Shown here: positions 13,861-27,126 of the stretch, piece by piece
Layout: every line of letters starts with the position of its first letter
Numbering within the stretch: the first letter of the stretch is position 1
Notes under the pieces: generated by a model
Told to the model about the DNA's origin: nothing
Seen by the model: only the letters and a program-made list of their open reading frames with translations
Database searches by the model: none
Position numbers and translations under genes: made by a program
NCBI GenBank assembly: GCA_022605955.1
Contig: JAKCOZ010000322.1
Coordinates: 186,001 to 250,000, forward strand
Reading direction: 5' to 3'
Source of the DNA: Rallus limicola
Lineage: Eukaryota > Chordata > Aves > Gruiformes > Rallidae
Length of the DNA: 64,000 bases

Positions 13861-16800
13861 CGTCCAGCAATAACTCCCAAAGTAAAGAAGCTAGGCATGA
13901 AAGGCATAGCTTGTCTGAAACCTCCTAACAGGACACACAAGCAGACCCTGTCACTTTGGCTCTCAGCCTTTTCCTTTGCCTGGAAAGAGGGAACATGCCT
14001 GGAACCTCCTACGGTGCTTTTCTCGGCCCTAGCAGACTGCAGTTCAAAACATGCTAAACGTCCAGCAATAACTCCCAAAGTAAAGAAGCTAGGACTGAAA
14101 GGCATAGCTTGTCTGAAACCTCCTAACAGGACACACAAGCAGACCCTGTCACTTTGGCTCTCAGCCTTTTCCTTTGCCTGGAAAGAGGGAACATGCCTGG
14201 AACCTCCTACGGTGCTTTTCTCGGCCCTAGCAGACTGCAGTTCAAAACATGCTAAACGTCCAGCAATAACTCCCAAAGTAAAGAAGCTAGGACTGAAAGG
14301 CATAGCTTGTCTGAAACCTCCTAACAGGACACACAAGCAGACCCTGTCACTTTGGCTCTCAGCCTTTTCCTTTGCCTGGAAAGAAGGAACATACCTGCTA
14401 CCTCCTACAGTGCTTTTCTCGGCCCTAGCAGACTGCAGTTCAAAACATGCTAAACGTCCAGCAATAACTCCCAAAGTAAAGAAGCTAGGACTGAAAGGCA
14501 TAGCTTGTCTGAAACCTCCTAACAGGACACACAAGCAGACCCTGTCACTTTGGCTCTCAGCCTTTTCCTTTGCCTGAAAAGAAGGAACATACCTGCTACC
14601 ATCTACAGTGCTTTTCTCGGCCCTAGCAGACTGCAGTTCAAAACATGCTAAACGTCCAGCAATAACTCCCAAAGTAAAGAAGCTAGGCATGAAAGGCATA
14701 GCTTGTCTGAAACCTTATAACAGGACACACAAGCAGACCCTGTCACTTTGGCTCTCAGCCTTTTCCTTTGCCTGGAAAGAGGGAACATGCCTGGAACCTC
14801 CTACGGTGCTTTTCTCGGCCCTAGCAGACTGCAGTTCAAAACATGCTAAACGTCCAGCAATAACTCCCAAAGTAAAGAAGCTAGGCATGAAAGGCATAGC
14901 TTGTCTGAAACCTCCTAACAGGACACACAAGCAGACCCTGTCACTTTGGCTCTCAGCCTTTTCCTTTGCCTGGAAAGAGGGAACATGCCTGGAACCTCCT
15001 ACGGTGCTTTTCTCGGCCCTAGCAGACTGCAGTTCAAAACATGCTAAACGTCTAGCAATAACTCCCAAAGTAAAGAAGCTAGGCATGAAAGGCATAGCTT
15101 GTCTGAAACCTCCTAACAGGACACACAAGCAGACCCTGTCACTTTGGCTCTCAGCCTTTTCCTTTGCCTGGAAAGAAGGAACATACCTGCTACCTCCTAC
15201 AGTGCTTTTCTCGGCCCTAGCAGACTGCAGTTCAAAACATGCTAAACGTCCAGCAATAACTCCCAAAGTAAAGAAGCTAGGACTGAAAGGCATAGCTTGT
15301 CTGAAACCTCCTAACAGGACACACAAGCTGACCCTGTCACTTTGGCTCTCAGCCTTTTCCTTTGCCTGGAAAGAGGGAACATGCCTGGAAGCTACTACGG
15401 TGCTTTTCTCGGCCCTAGCAGACTGCAGTTCAAAACATGCTAAACGTCCAGCAATAACTCCCAAAGTAAAGAAGCTAGGCATGAAAGGCATAGCTTGTCT
15501 GAAACCTCCTAACAGGACACACAAGCAGACCCTGTCACTTTGGCTCTCAGCCTTTTCCTTTGCCTGGAAAGAGGGAACATGCCTGGAAGCTCCTACGGTG
15601 CTTTTCTCGGCCCTAGCAGACTGCAGTTCAAAACATGCTAAACGTCCAGCAATAACTCCCAAAGTAAAGAAGCTAGGCATGAAAGGCATAGCTTGTCTAA
15701 AACCTCCTAACAGGACACACAAGCAGACCCTGTCACTTTGGCTCTCAGCCTTTTCCTTTGCCTGGAAAGAGGGAACATGCCTGGAACCTCCTACGGTGCT
15801 TTTCTCGGCCCTAGCAGACTGCAGTTCAAAACATGCTAAACGTCCAGCAATAACTCCCAAAGTAAAGAAGCTAGGCATGAAAGGCATAGCTTGTCTGAAA
15901 CCTCCTAACAGGACACACAAGCAGACCCTGTCACTTTGGCTCTCAGGCTTTTCCTTTGCCTGGAAAGAGGGAACATGCCTGGAACCTCCTACGGTGCTTT
16001 TCTCGGCCCTAGCAGACTGCAGTTCAAAACATGCTAAACGTCCAGCAATAACTCCCAAAGTAAAGAAGCTAGGCATGAAAGGCATAGCTTGTCTGAAACC
16101 TCCTAACAGGACACACAAGCAGACCCTGTCACTTTGGCTCTCAGCCTTTTCCTTTGCCTGGAAAGAGGGAACATGCCTGGAAGCTCCTACGGTGCTTTTC
16201 TCGGCCCTAGCAGACTGCAGTTCAAAACATGCTAAACGTCCAGCAATAACTCCCAAAGTAAAGAAGCTAGGCATGAAAGGCATAGCTTGTCTGAAACCTC
16301 CTAACAGGACACACAAGCAGACCCTGTCACTTTGGCTCTCAGCCTTTTCCTTTGCCTGGAAAGAGGGAACATGCCTGGAACCTCCTACGGTGCTTTTCTC
16401 GGCCCTAGCAGACTGCAGTTCAAAACATGCTAAACGTCCAGCAATAACTCCCAAAGTAAAGAAGCTAGGACTGAAAGGCATAGCTTGTCTGAAACCTCCT
16501 AACAGGACACACAAGCAGACCCTGTCACTTTGGCTCTCAGCCTTTTCCTTTGCCTGGAAAGAAGGAACATACCTGCTACCTCCTACAGTGCTTTTCTCGG
16601 CCCTAGCAGACTGCAGTTCAAAACATGCTAAACGTCCAGCAATAACTCCCAAAGTAAAGAAGCTAGGACTGAAAGGCATAGCTTGTCTGAAACCTCCTAA
16701 CAGGACACACAAGCAGACCCTGTCACTTTGGCTCTCAGCCTTTTCCTTTGCCTGGAAAGAAGGAACATACCTGCTACCATCTACAGTGCTTTTCTCGGCC

Positions 16801-19800
16801 CTAGCAGACTGCAGTTCAAAACATGCTAAACGTCCAGCAATAACTCCCAAAGTAAAGAAGCTAGGCATGAAAGGCATAGCTTGTCTGAAACCTTATAACA
16901 GGACACACAAGCAGACCCTGTCACTTTGGCTCTCAGCCTTTTCCTTTGCCTGGAAAGAGGGAACATGCCTGGAACCTCCTACGGTGCTTTTCTCGGCCCT
17001 AGCAGACTGCAGTTCAAAACATGCTAAACGTCCAGCAATAACTCCCAAAGTAAAGAAGCTAGGCATGAAAGGCATAGCTTGTCTGAAACCTCCTAACAGG
17101 ACACACAAGCAGACCCTGTCACTTTGGCTCTCAGCCTTTTCCTTTGCCTGGAAAGAGGGAACATGCCTGGAACCTCCTACGGTGCTTTTCTCGGCCCTAG
17201 CAGACTGCAGTTCAAAACATGCTAAACGTCTAGCAATAACTCCCAAAGTAAAGAAGCTAGGCATGAAAGGCATAGCTTGTCTGAAACCTCCTAACAGGAC
17301 ACACAAGCAGACCCTGTCACTTTGGCTCTCAGCCTTTTCCTTTGCCTGGAAAGAAGGAACATACCTGCTACCTATAAAAGTGCTTTTCTCGGCCCTAGCA
17401 GACTGCAGTTCAAAACATGCTAAACGTCCAGCAATAACTCCCAAAGTAAAGAAGCTAGGACTGAAAGGCATAGCTTGTCTGAAACCTCCTAACAGGACAC
17501 ACAAGCTGACCCTGTCACTTTGGCTCTCAGCCTTTTCCTTTGCCTGGAAAGAGGGAACATGCCTGGAACCTCCTACGGTGCTTTTCTCGGCCCTAGCAGA
17601 CTGCAGTTCAAAACATGCTAAACGTCCAGCAATAACTCCCAAAGTAAAGAAGCTAGGATTGAAAGGCATAGCTTGTCTGAAACCTCCTAACAGGACACAC
17701 AAGCAGACCCTGTCACTTTGGCTCTCAGCCTTTTCCTTTGCCTGGAAAGAGGGAACATGCCTGGAAGCTCCTACGGTGCTTTTCTCGGCCCTAGCAGACT
17801 GCAGTTCAAAACATGCTAAACGTCCAGCAATAACTCCCAAAGTAAAGAAGCTAGGACTGAAAGGCATAGCTTGTCTAAAACCTCCTAACAGGACACACAA
17901 GCAGACCCTGTCACTTTGGCTCTCAGCCTTTTCCTTTGCCTGGAAAGAGGGAACATGCCTGGAACCTCCTACGGTGCTTTTCTCGGCCCTAGCAGACTGC
18001 AGTTCAAAACATGCTAAACGTCCAGCAATAACTCCCAAAGTAAAGAAGCTAGGCATGAAAGGCATAGCTTGTCTGAAACCTCCTAACAGGACACACAAGC
18101 AGACCCTGTCACTTTGGCTCTCAGCCTTTTCCTTTGCCTGGAAAGAGGGAACATGCCTGGAACCTCCTACGGTGCTTTTCTCGGCCCTAGCAGACTGCAG
18201 TTCAAAACATGCTAAACGTCCAGCAATAACTCCCAAAGTAAAGAAGCTAGGCATGAAAGGCATAGCTTGTCTAAAACCTCCTAACAGGACACACAAGCAG
18301 ACCCTGTCACTTTGGCTCTCAGCCTTTTCCTTTGCCTGGAAAGAGGGAACATGCCTGGAACCTCCTACGGTGCTTTTCTCGGCCCTAGCAGACTGCAGTT
18401 CAAAACATGCTAAACGTCCAGCAATAACTCCCAAAGTAAAGAAGCTAGGCATGAAAGGCATAGCTTGTCTGAAACCTCCTAACAGGACACACAAGCAGAC
18501 CCTGTCACTTTGGCTCTCAGCCTTTTCCTTTGCCTGGAAAGAGGGAACATGCCTGGAACCTCCTACGGTGCTTTTCTCGGCCCTAGCAGACTGCAGTTCA
18601 AAACATGCTAAACGTCCAGCAATAACTCCCAAAGTAAAGAAGCTAGGACTGAAAGGCATAGCTTGTCTGAAACCTCCTAACAGGACACACAAGCAGACCC
18701 TGTCACTTTGGCTCTCAGCCTTTTCCTTTGCCTGGAAAGAAGGAACATACCTGCTACCTATAAAAGTGCTTTTCTCGGCCCTAGCAGACTGCAGTTCAAA
18801 ACATGCTAAACGTCCAGCAATAACTCCCAAAGTAAAGAAGCTAGGCATGAAAGGCATAGCTTGTCTGAAACCTCCTAACAGGACACACAAGCAGACCCTG
18901 TCACTTTGGCTCTCAGCCTTTTCCTTTGCCTGGAAAGAGGGAACATGCCTGGAACCTCCTACGGTGCTTTTCTCGGCCCTAGCAGACTGCAGTTCAAAAC
19001 ATGCTAAACGTCCAGCAATAACTCCCAAAGTAAAGAAGCTAGGCATGAAAGGCATAGCTTGTCTGAAACCTCCTAACAGGACACACAAGCAGACCCTGTC
19101 ACTTTGGCTCTCAGCCTTTTCCTTTGCCTGGAAAGAAGGAACATACCTGCTACCTATAAAAGTGCTTTTCTCGGCCCTAGCAGACTGCAGTTCAAAACAT
19201 GCTAAACGTCCAGCAATAACTCCCAAAGTAAAGAAGCTAGGACTGAAAGGCATAGCTTGTCTGAAACCTCCTAACAGGACACACAAGCAGACCCTGTCAC
19301 TTTGGCTCTCAGCCTTTTCCTTTGCCTGGAAAGAAGGAACATACCTGCTACCTATAAAAGTGCTTTTCTCGGCCCTAGCAGACTGCAGTTCAAAACATGC
19401 TAAACGTCCAGCAATAACTCCTAAAGTAAAGAAGCTAGGACTGAAAGGCATAGCTTGTCTGAAACCTCCTAACAGGACACACAAGCTGACCCTGTCACTT
19501 TGGCTCTCAGCCTTTTCCTTTGCCTGGAAAGAGGGAACATGCCTGGAACCGCCTACGGTGCTTTTCTCGGCCCTAGCAGACTGCAGTTCAAAACATGCTA
19601 AACGTCCAGCAATAACTCCCAAAGTAAAGAAGCTAGGACTGAAAGGCATAGCTTGTCTGAAACCTCCTAACAGGACACACAAGCAGACCCTGTCACTTTG
19701 GCTCTCAGCCTTTTCCTTTGCCTGGAAAGAAGGAACATACCTGCTACCTATAAAAGTGCTTTTCTCGGCCCTAGCAGACTGCAGTTCAAAACATGCTAAA

Positions 19801-19998
19801 CGTCCAGCAATAACTCCCAAAGTAAAGAAGCTAGGACTGAAAGGCATAGCTTGTCTGAAACCTCCTAACAGGACACACAAGCAGACCCTGTCACTTTGGC
19901 TCTCAGCCTTTTCCTTTGCCTGGAAAGAAGGAACATACCTGCTACCTATAAAAGTGCTTTTCTCGGCCCTAGCAGACTGCAGTTCAAAACATGCTAAA

Positions 19999-22572
19999 CG
20001 TCCAGCAATAACTCCCAAAGTAAAGAAGCTAGGACTGAAAGGCATAGCTTGTCTGAAACCTCCTAACAGGACACACAAGCTGACCCTGTCACTTTGGCTC
20101 TCAGCCTTTTCCTTTGCCTGGAAAGAGGGAACATGCCTGGAACCTCCTACGGTGCTTTTCTCGGCCCTAGCAGACTGCAGTTCAAAACATGCTAAACGTC
20201 CAGCAATAACTCCCAAAGTAAAGAAGCTAGGATTGAAAGGCATAGCTTGTCTGAAACCTCCTAACAGGACACACAAGCAGACCCTGTCACTTTGGCTCTC
20301 AGCCTTTTCCTTTGCCTGGAAAGAGGGAACATGCCTGGAACCTCCTACGGTGCTTTTCTCGGCCCTAGCAGACTGCAGTTCAAAACATGCTAAACGTCCA
20401 GCAATAACTCCCAAAGTAAAGAAGCTAGGCATGAAAGGCATAGCTTGTCTAAAACCTCCTAACAGGACACACAAGCAGACCCTGTCACTTTGGCTCTCAG
20501 CCTTTTCCTTTGCCTGGAAAGAGGGAACATGCCTGGAACCTCCTACGGTGCTTTTCTCGGCCCTAGCAGACTGCAGTTCAAAACATGCTAAACGTCCAGC
20601 AATAACTCCCAAAGTAAAGAAGCTAGGCATGAAAGGCATAGCTTGTCTGAAACCTCCTAACAGGACACACAAGCAGACCCTGTCACTTTGGCTCTCAGCC
20701 TTTTCCTTTGCCTGGAAAGAGGGAACATGCCTGGAACCTCCTACGGTGCTTTTCTCGGCCCTAGCAGACTGCAGTTCAAAACATGCTAAACGTCCAGCAA
20801 TAACTCCCAAAGTAAAGAAGCTAGGCATGAAAGGCATAGCTTGTCTAAAACCTCCTAACAGGACACACAAGCAGACCCTGTCACTTTGGCTCTCAGCCTT
20901 TTCCTTTGCCTGGAAAGAGGGAACATGCCTGGAACCTCCTACGGTGCTTTTCTCGGCCCTAGCAGACTGCAGTTCAAAACATGCTAAACGTCCAGCAATA
21001 ACTCCCAAAGTAAAGAAGCTAGGCATGAAAGGCATAGCTTGTCTGAAACCTCCTAACAGGACACACAAGCAGACCCTGTCACTTTGGCTCTCAGCCTTTT
21101 CCTTTGCCTGGAAAGAGGGAACATGCCTGGAACCTCCTACGGTGCTTTTCTCGGCCCTAGCAGACTGCAGTTCAAAACATGCTAAACGTCCAGCAATAAC
21201 TCCCAAAGTAAAGAAGCTAGGCATGAAAGGCATAGCTTGTCTGAAACCTCCTAACAGGACACACAAGCAGACCCTGTCACTTTGGCTCTCAGCCTTTTCC
21301 TTTGCCTGGAAAGAGGGAACATGCCTGGAACCTCCTACGGTGCTTTTCTCGGCCCTAGCAGACTGCAGTTCAAAACATGCTAAACGTCCAGCAATAACTC
21401 CCAAAGTAAAGAAGCTAGGACTGAAAGGCATAGCTTGTCTGAAACCTCCTAACAGGACACACAAGCAGACCCTGTCACTTTGGCTCTCAGCCTTTTCCTT
21501 TGCCTGGAAAGAAGGAACATACCTGCTACCTCCTACAGTGCTTTTCTCGGCCCTAGCAGACTGCAGTTCAAAACATGCTAAACGTCCAGCAATAACTCCC
21601 AAAGTAAAGAATCTAGGACTGAAAGGCATAGCTTGTCTGAAACCTCCTAACAGGACACACAAGCAGACCCTGTCACTTTGGCTCTCAGCCTTTTCCTTTG
21701 CCTGGAAAGAAGGAACATACCTGCTACAATCTACAGTGCTTTTCTCGGCCCTAGCAGACTGCAGTTCAAAACATGCTAAACGTCCAGCAATAACTCCCAA
21801 AGTAAAGAAGCTAGGCATCAAAGACATAGCTTGTCTGAAACCTTATAACAGGACACACAAGCAGACCCTGTCACTTTGGCTCTCAGCCTTTTCCTTTGCC
21901 TGGAAAGAGGGAACATGCCTGGAACCTCCTACGGTGCTTTTCTCGGCCCTAGCAGACTGCAGTTCAAAACATGCTAAACGTCCAGCAATAACTCCCAAAG
22001 TAAAGAAGCTAGGCATGAAAGGCATAGCTTGTCTGAAACCTCCTAACAGGACACACAAGCAGACCCTGTCACTTTGGCTCTCAGCCTTTTCCTTTGCCTG
22101 GAAAGAGGGAACATGCCTGGAAGCTCCTACGGTGCTTTTCTCGGCCCTAGCAGACTGCAGTTCAAAACATGCTAAACGTCTAGCAATAACTCCCAAAGTA
22201 AAGAAGCTAGGCATGAAAGGCATAGCTTGTCTGAAACCTCCTAACAGGACACACAAGCAGACCCTGTCACTTTGGCTCTCAGCCTTTTCCTTTGCCTGGA
22301 AAGAAGGAACATACCTGCTACCTATAAAAGTGCTTTTCTCGGCCCTAGCAGACTGCAGTTCAAAACATGCTAAACGTCCAGCAATAACTCCCAAAGTAAA
22401 GAAGCTAGGACTGAAAGGCATAGCTTGTCTGAAACCTCCTAACAGGACACACAAGCTGACCCTGTCACTTTGGCTCTCAGCCTTTTCCTTTGCCTGGAAA
22501 GAGGGAACATGCCTGGAACCTCCTACGGTGCTTTTCTCGGCCCTAGCAGACTGCAGTTCAAAACATGCTACA
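19999..22572. repeat. 13-unit segment, copy 1 (units 101-113), matched 7128 bp downstream
   Basis: Shared details with units 137-149 include a first unit with AAGCTGACC, a second with GGATTG, alternating CTAAAACC and CTGAAACC in the next five C units, a Y unit, then an S-like unit carrying the rare AAAGAATCTAGG, and finally CGTCTAGC (I) followed by AAGCTGACC (C). The offset is 36 units. This copy differs in the last third: CTACAATCT replaces CTACCATCT in unit 109, and unit 110 has CCTTATAAC and GGCATCAAAGAC. Confidence 0.8.
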
Positions 22573-25500
22573 CGTCCAGCAATAACTCCCAAAGTAAAGA
22601 AGCTAGGCATGAAAGGCATAGCTTGTCTGAAACCTCCTAACAGGACACACAAGCAGACCCTGTCACTTTGGCTCTCAGCCTTTTCCTTTGCCTGGAAAGA
22701 GGGAACATGCCTGGAACCTCCTACGGTGCTTTTCTCGGCCCTAGCAGACTGCAGTTCAAAACATGCTAAACGTCCAGCAATAACTCCCAAAGTAAAGAAG
22801 CTAGGCATGAAAGGCATAGCTTGTCTAAAACCTCCTAACAGGACACACAAGCAGACCCTGTCACTTTGGCTCTCAGCCTTTTCCTTTGCCTGGAAAGAGG
22901 GAACATGCCTGGAACCTCCTACGGTGCTTTTCTCGGCCCTAGCAGACTGCAGTTCAAAACATGCTAAACGTCCAGCAATAACTCCCAAAGTAAAGAAGCT
23001 AGGACTGAAAGGCATAGCTTGTCTGAAACCTCCTAACAGGACACACAAGCAGACCCTGTCACTTTGGCTCTCAGCCTTTTCCTTTGCCTGGAAAGAAGGA
23101 ACATACCTGCTACCTATAAAAGTGCTTTTCTCGGCCCTAGCAGACTGCAGTTCAAAACATGCTAAACGTCCCGCAATAACTCCCAAAGTAAAGAAGCTAG
23201 GACTGAAAGGCATAGCTTGTCTGAAACCTCCTAACAGGACACACAAGCAGACCCTGTCACTTTGGCTCTCAGCCTTTTCCTTTGCCTGGAAAGAGGGAAC
23301 ATGCCTGGAACCTCCTACGGTGCTTTTCTCGGCCCTAGCAGACTGCAGTTCAAAACATGCTAAACGTCCAGCAATAACTCCCAAAGTAAAGAAGCTAGGC
23401 ATGAAAGGCATAGCTTGTCTGAAACCTCCTAACAGGACACACAAGCAGACCCTGTCACTTTGGCTCTCAGCCTTTTCCTTTGCCTGGAAAGAGGGAACAT
23501 GCCTGGAACCTCCTACGGTGCTTTTCTCGGCCCTAGCAGACTGCAGTTCAAAACATGCTAAACGTCCAGCAATAACTCCCAAAGTAAAGAAGCTAGGACT
23601 GAAAGGCATAGCTTGTCTGAAACCTCCTAACAGGACACACAAGCAGACCCTGTCACTTTGGCTCTCAGCCTTTTCCTTTGCCTGGAAAGAGGGAACATGC
23701 CTGGAACCTCCTACGGTGCTTTTCTCGGCCCTAGCAGACTGCAGTTCAAAACATGCTAAACGTCCAGCAATAACTCCCAAAGTAAAGAAGCTAGGACTGA
23801 AAGGCATAGCTTGTCTGAAACCTCCTAACAGGACACACAAGCAGACCCTGTCACTTTGGCTCTCAGCCTTTTCCTTTGCCTGGAAAGAAGGAACATACCT
23901 GCTACCTCCTACAGTGCTTTTCTCGGCCCTAGCAGACTGAAGTTCAAAACACGCTAAACGTCCAGCAATAACTCCCAAAGTAAAGAAGCTAGGCATGAAA
24001 GGCATAGCTTGTCTGAAACCTCCTAACAGGACACACAAGCAGACCCTGTCACTTTGGCTCTCAGCCTTTTCCTTTGCCTGGAAAGAAGGAACATACCTGC
24101 TACCATCTACAGTGCTTTTCTCGGCCCTAGCAGACTGCAGTTCAAAACATGCTAAACGTCCAGCAATAACTCCCAAAGTAAAGAAGCTAGGCATGAAAGG
24201 CATAGCTTGTCTGAAACCTCCTAACAGGACACACAAGCAGACCCTGTCACTTTGGCTCTCAGCCTTTTCCTTTGCCTGGAAAGAGGGAACATGCCTGGAA
24301 CCTCCTACGGTGCTTTTCTCGGCCCTAGCAGACTGCAGTTCAAAACATGCTAAACGTCCAGCAATAACTCCCAAAGTAAAGAAGATAGGCATGAAAGGCA
24401 TAGCTTGTCTGAAACCTCCTAACAGGACACACAAGCAGACCCTGTCACTTTGGCTCTCAGCCTTTTCCTTTGCCTGGAAAGAGGGAACATGCCTGGAACC
24501 TCCTACGGTGCTTTTCTCGGCCCTAGCAGACTGCAGTTCAAAACATGCTAAACGTCTAGCAATAACTCCCAAAGTAATGAAGCTAGGCATGAAAGGCATA
24601 GCTTGTCTGAAACCTCCTAACAGGACACACAAGCAGACCCTGTCACTTTGGCTCTCAGCCTTTTCCTTTGCCTGGAAAGAAGGAACATACCTGCTACCTA
24701 TAAAAGTGCTTTTCTCGGCCCTAGCAGACTGCAGTTCAAAACATGCTAAACGTCCAGCAATAACTCCCAAAGTAAAGAAGCTAGGACTGAAAGGCATAGC
24801 TTGTCTGAAACCTCCTAACAGGACACACAAGCTGACCCTGTCACTTTGGCTCTCAGCCTTTTCCTTTGCCTGGAAAGAGGGAACATGCCTGGAACCTCCT
24901 ACGGTGCTTTTCTCGGCCCTAGCAGACTGCAGTTCAAAACATGCTAAACGTCCAGCAATAACTCCCAAAGTAAAGAAGCTAGGCATGAAAGGCATAGCTT
25001 GTCTAAAACCTCCTAACAGGACACACAAGCAGACCCTGTCACTTTGGCTCTCAGCCTTTTCCTTTGCCTGGAAAGAGGGAACATGCCTGGAACCTCCTAC
25101 GGTGCTTTTCTCGGCCCTAGCAGACTGCAGTTCAAAACATGCTAAACGTCCAGCAATAACTCCCAAAGTAAAGAAGCTAGGCATGAAAGGCATAGCTTGT
25201 CTGAAACCTCCTAACAGGACACACAAGCAGACCCTGTCACTTTGGCTCTCAGCCTTTTCCTTTGCCTGGAAAGAGGGAACATGCCTGGAACCTCCTACGG
25301 TGCTTTTCTCGGCCCTAGCAGACTGCAGTTCAAAACATGCTAAACGTCCAGCAATAACTCCCAAAGTAAAGAAGCTAGGCATGAAAGGCATAGCTTGTCT
25401 AAAACCTCCTAACAGGACACACAAGCAGACCCTGTCACTTTGGCTCTCAGCCTTTTCCTTTGCCTGGAAAGAGGGAACATGCCTGGAACCTCCTACGGTG

Positions 25501-27126
25501 CTTTTCTCGGCCCTAGCAGACTGCAGTTCAAAACATGCTAAACGTCCAGCAATAACTCCCAAAGTAAAGAAGCTAGGCATGAAAGGCATAGCTTGTCTGA
25601 AACCTCCTAACAGGACACACAAGCAGACCCTGTCACTTTGGCTCTCAGCCTTTTCCTTTGCCTGGAAAGAAGGAACATGCCTGGAACCTCCTACGGTGCT
25701 TTTCTCGGCCCTAGCAGACTGCAGTTCAAAACATGCTAAACGTCCAGCAATAACTCCCAAAGTAAAGAAGCTAGGACTGAAAGGCATAGCTTGTCTGAAA
25801 CCTCCTAACAGGACACACAAGCAGACCCTGTCACTTTGGCTCTCAGCCTTTTCCTTTGCCTGGAAAGAAGGAACATACCTGCTACCTATAAAAGTGCTTT
25901 TCTCGGCCCTAGCAGACTGCAGTTCAAAACTTGCTAAACGTCCAGCAATAACTCCCAAAGTAAAGAAGCTAGGACTGAAAGGCATAGCTTGTCTGAAACC
26001 TCCTAACAGGACACACAAGCAGACCCTGTCACTTTGGCTCTCAGCCTTTTCCTTTGCCTGGAAAGAGGGAACATGCCTGGAACCTCCTACGGTGCTTTTC
26101 TCGGCCCTAGCAGACTGCAGTTCAAAACATGCTAAACGTCCAGCAATAACTCCCAAAGTAAAGAAGCTAGGACTGAAAGGCATAGCTTGTCTGAAACCTC
26201 CTAACAGGACACACAAGCAGACCCTGTCACTTTGGCTCTCAGCCTTTTCCTTTGCCTGGAAAGAAGGAACATACCTGCTACCTATAAAAGTGCTTTTCTC
26301 GGCCCTAGCAGACTGCAGTTCAAAACATGCTAAACGTCCCGCAATAACTCCCAAAGTAAAGAAGCTAGGACTGAAAGGCATAGCTTGTCTGAAACCTCCT
26401 AACAGGACACACAAGCAGACCCTGTCACTTTGGCTCTCAGCCTTTTCCTTTGCCTGGAAAGAAGGAACATACCTGCTACCTATAAAAGTGCTTTTCTCGG
26501 CCCTAGCAGACTGCAGTTCAAAACATGCTAAACGTCCAGCAATAACTCCCAAAGTAAAGAAGCTAGGACTGAAAGGCATAGCTTGTCTGAAACCTCCTAA
26601 CAGGACACACAAGCTGACCCTGTCACTTTGGCTCTCAGCCTTTTCCTTTGCCTGGAAAGAGGGAACATGCCTGGAAGCTCCTACGGTGCTTTTCTCGGCC
26701 CTAGCAGACTGCAGTTCAAAACATGCTAAACGTCCAGCAATAACTCCCAAAGTAAAGAAGCTAGGCATGAAAGGCATAGCTTGTCTGAAACCTCCTAACA
26801 GGACACACAAGCAGACCCTGTCACTTTGGCTCTCAGCCTTTTCCTTTGCCTGGAAAGAGGGAACATGCCTGGAACCTCCTACGGTGCTTTTCTCGGCCCT
26901 AGCAGACTGCAGTTCAAAACATGCTAAACGTCCAGCAATAACTCCCAAAGTAAAGAAGCTAGGCATGAAAGGCATAGCTTGTCTGAAACCTCCTAACAGG
27001 ACACACAAGCAGACCCTGTCACTTTGGCTCTCAGCCTTTTCCTTTGCCTGGAAAGAAGGAACATACCTGCTACCTATAAAAGTGCTTTTCTCGGCCCTAG
27101 CAGACTGCAGTTCAAAACATGCTAAA

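Noticed and set aside
154..14577. 4807-codon plus-strand open frame as a giant repeat-protein gene
   Set aside because: It is simply the satellite read in one frame. It begins inside the array at a GTG, ends by a single substitution (TGG to TGA) in unit 73, and the next frame restarts at once. No promoter, unique domain or splice structure is seen, and the opposite strand is equally open.
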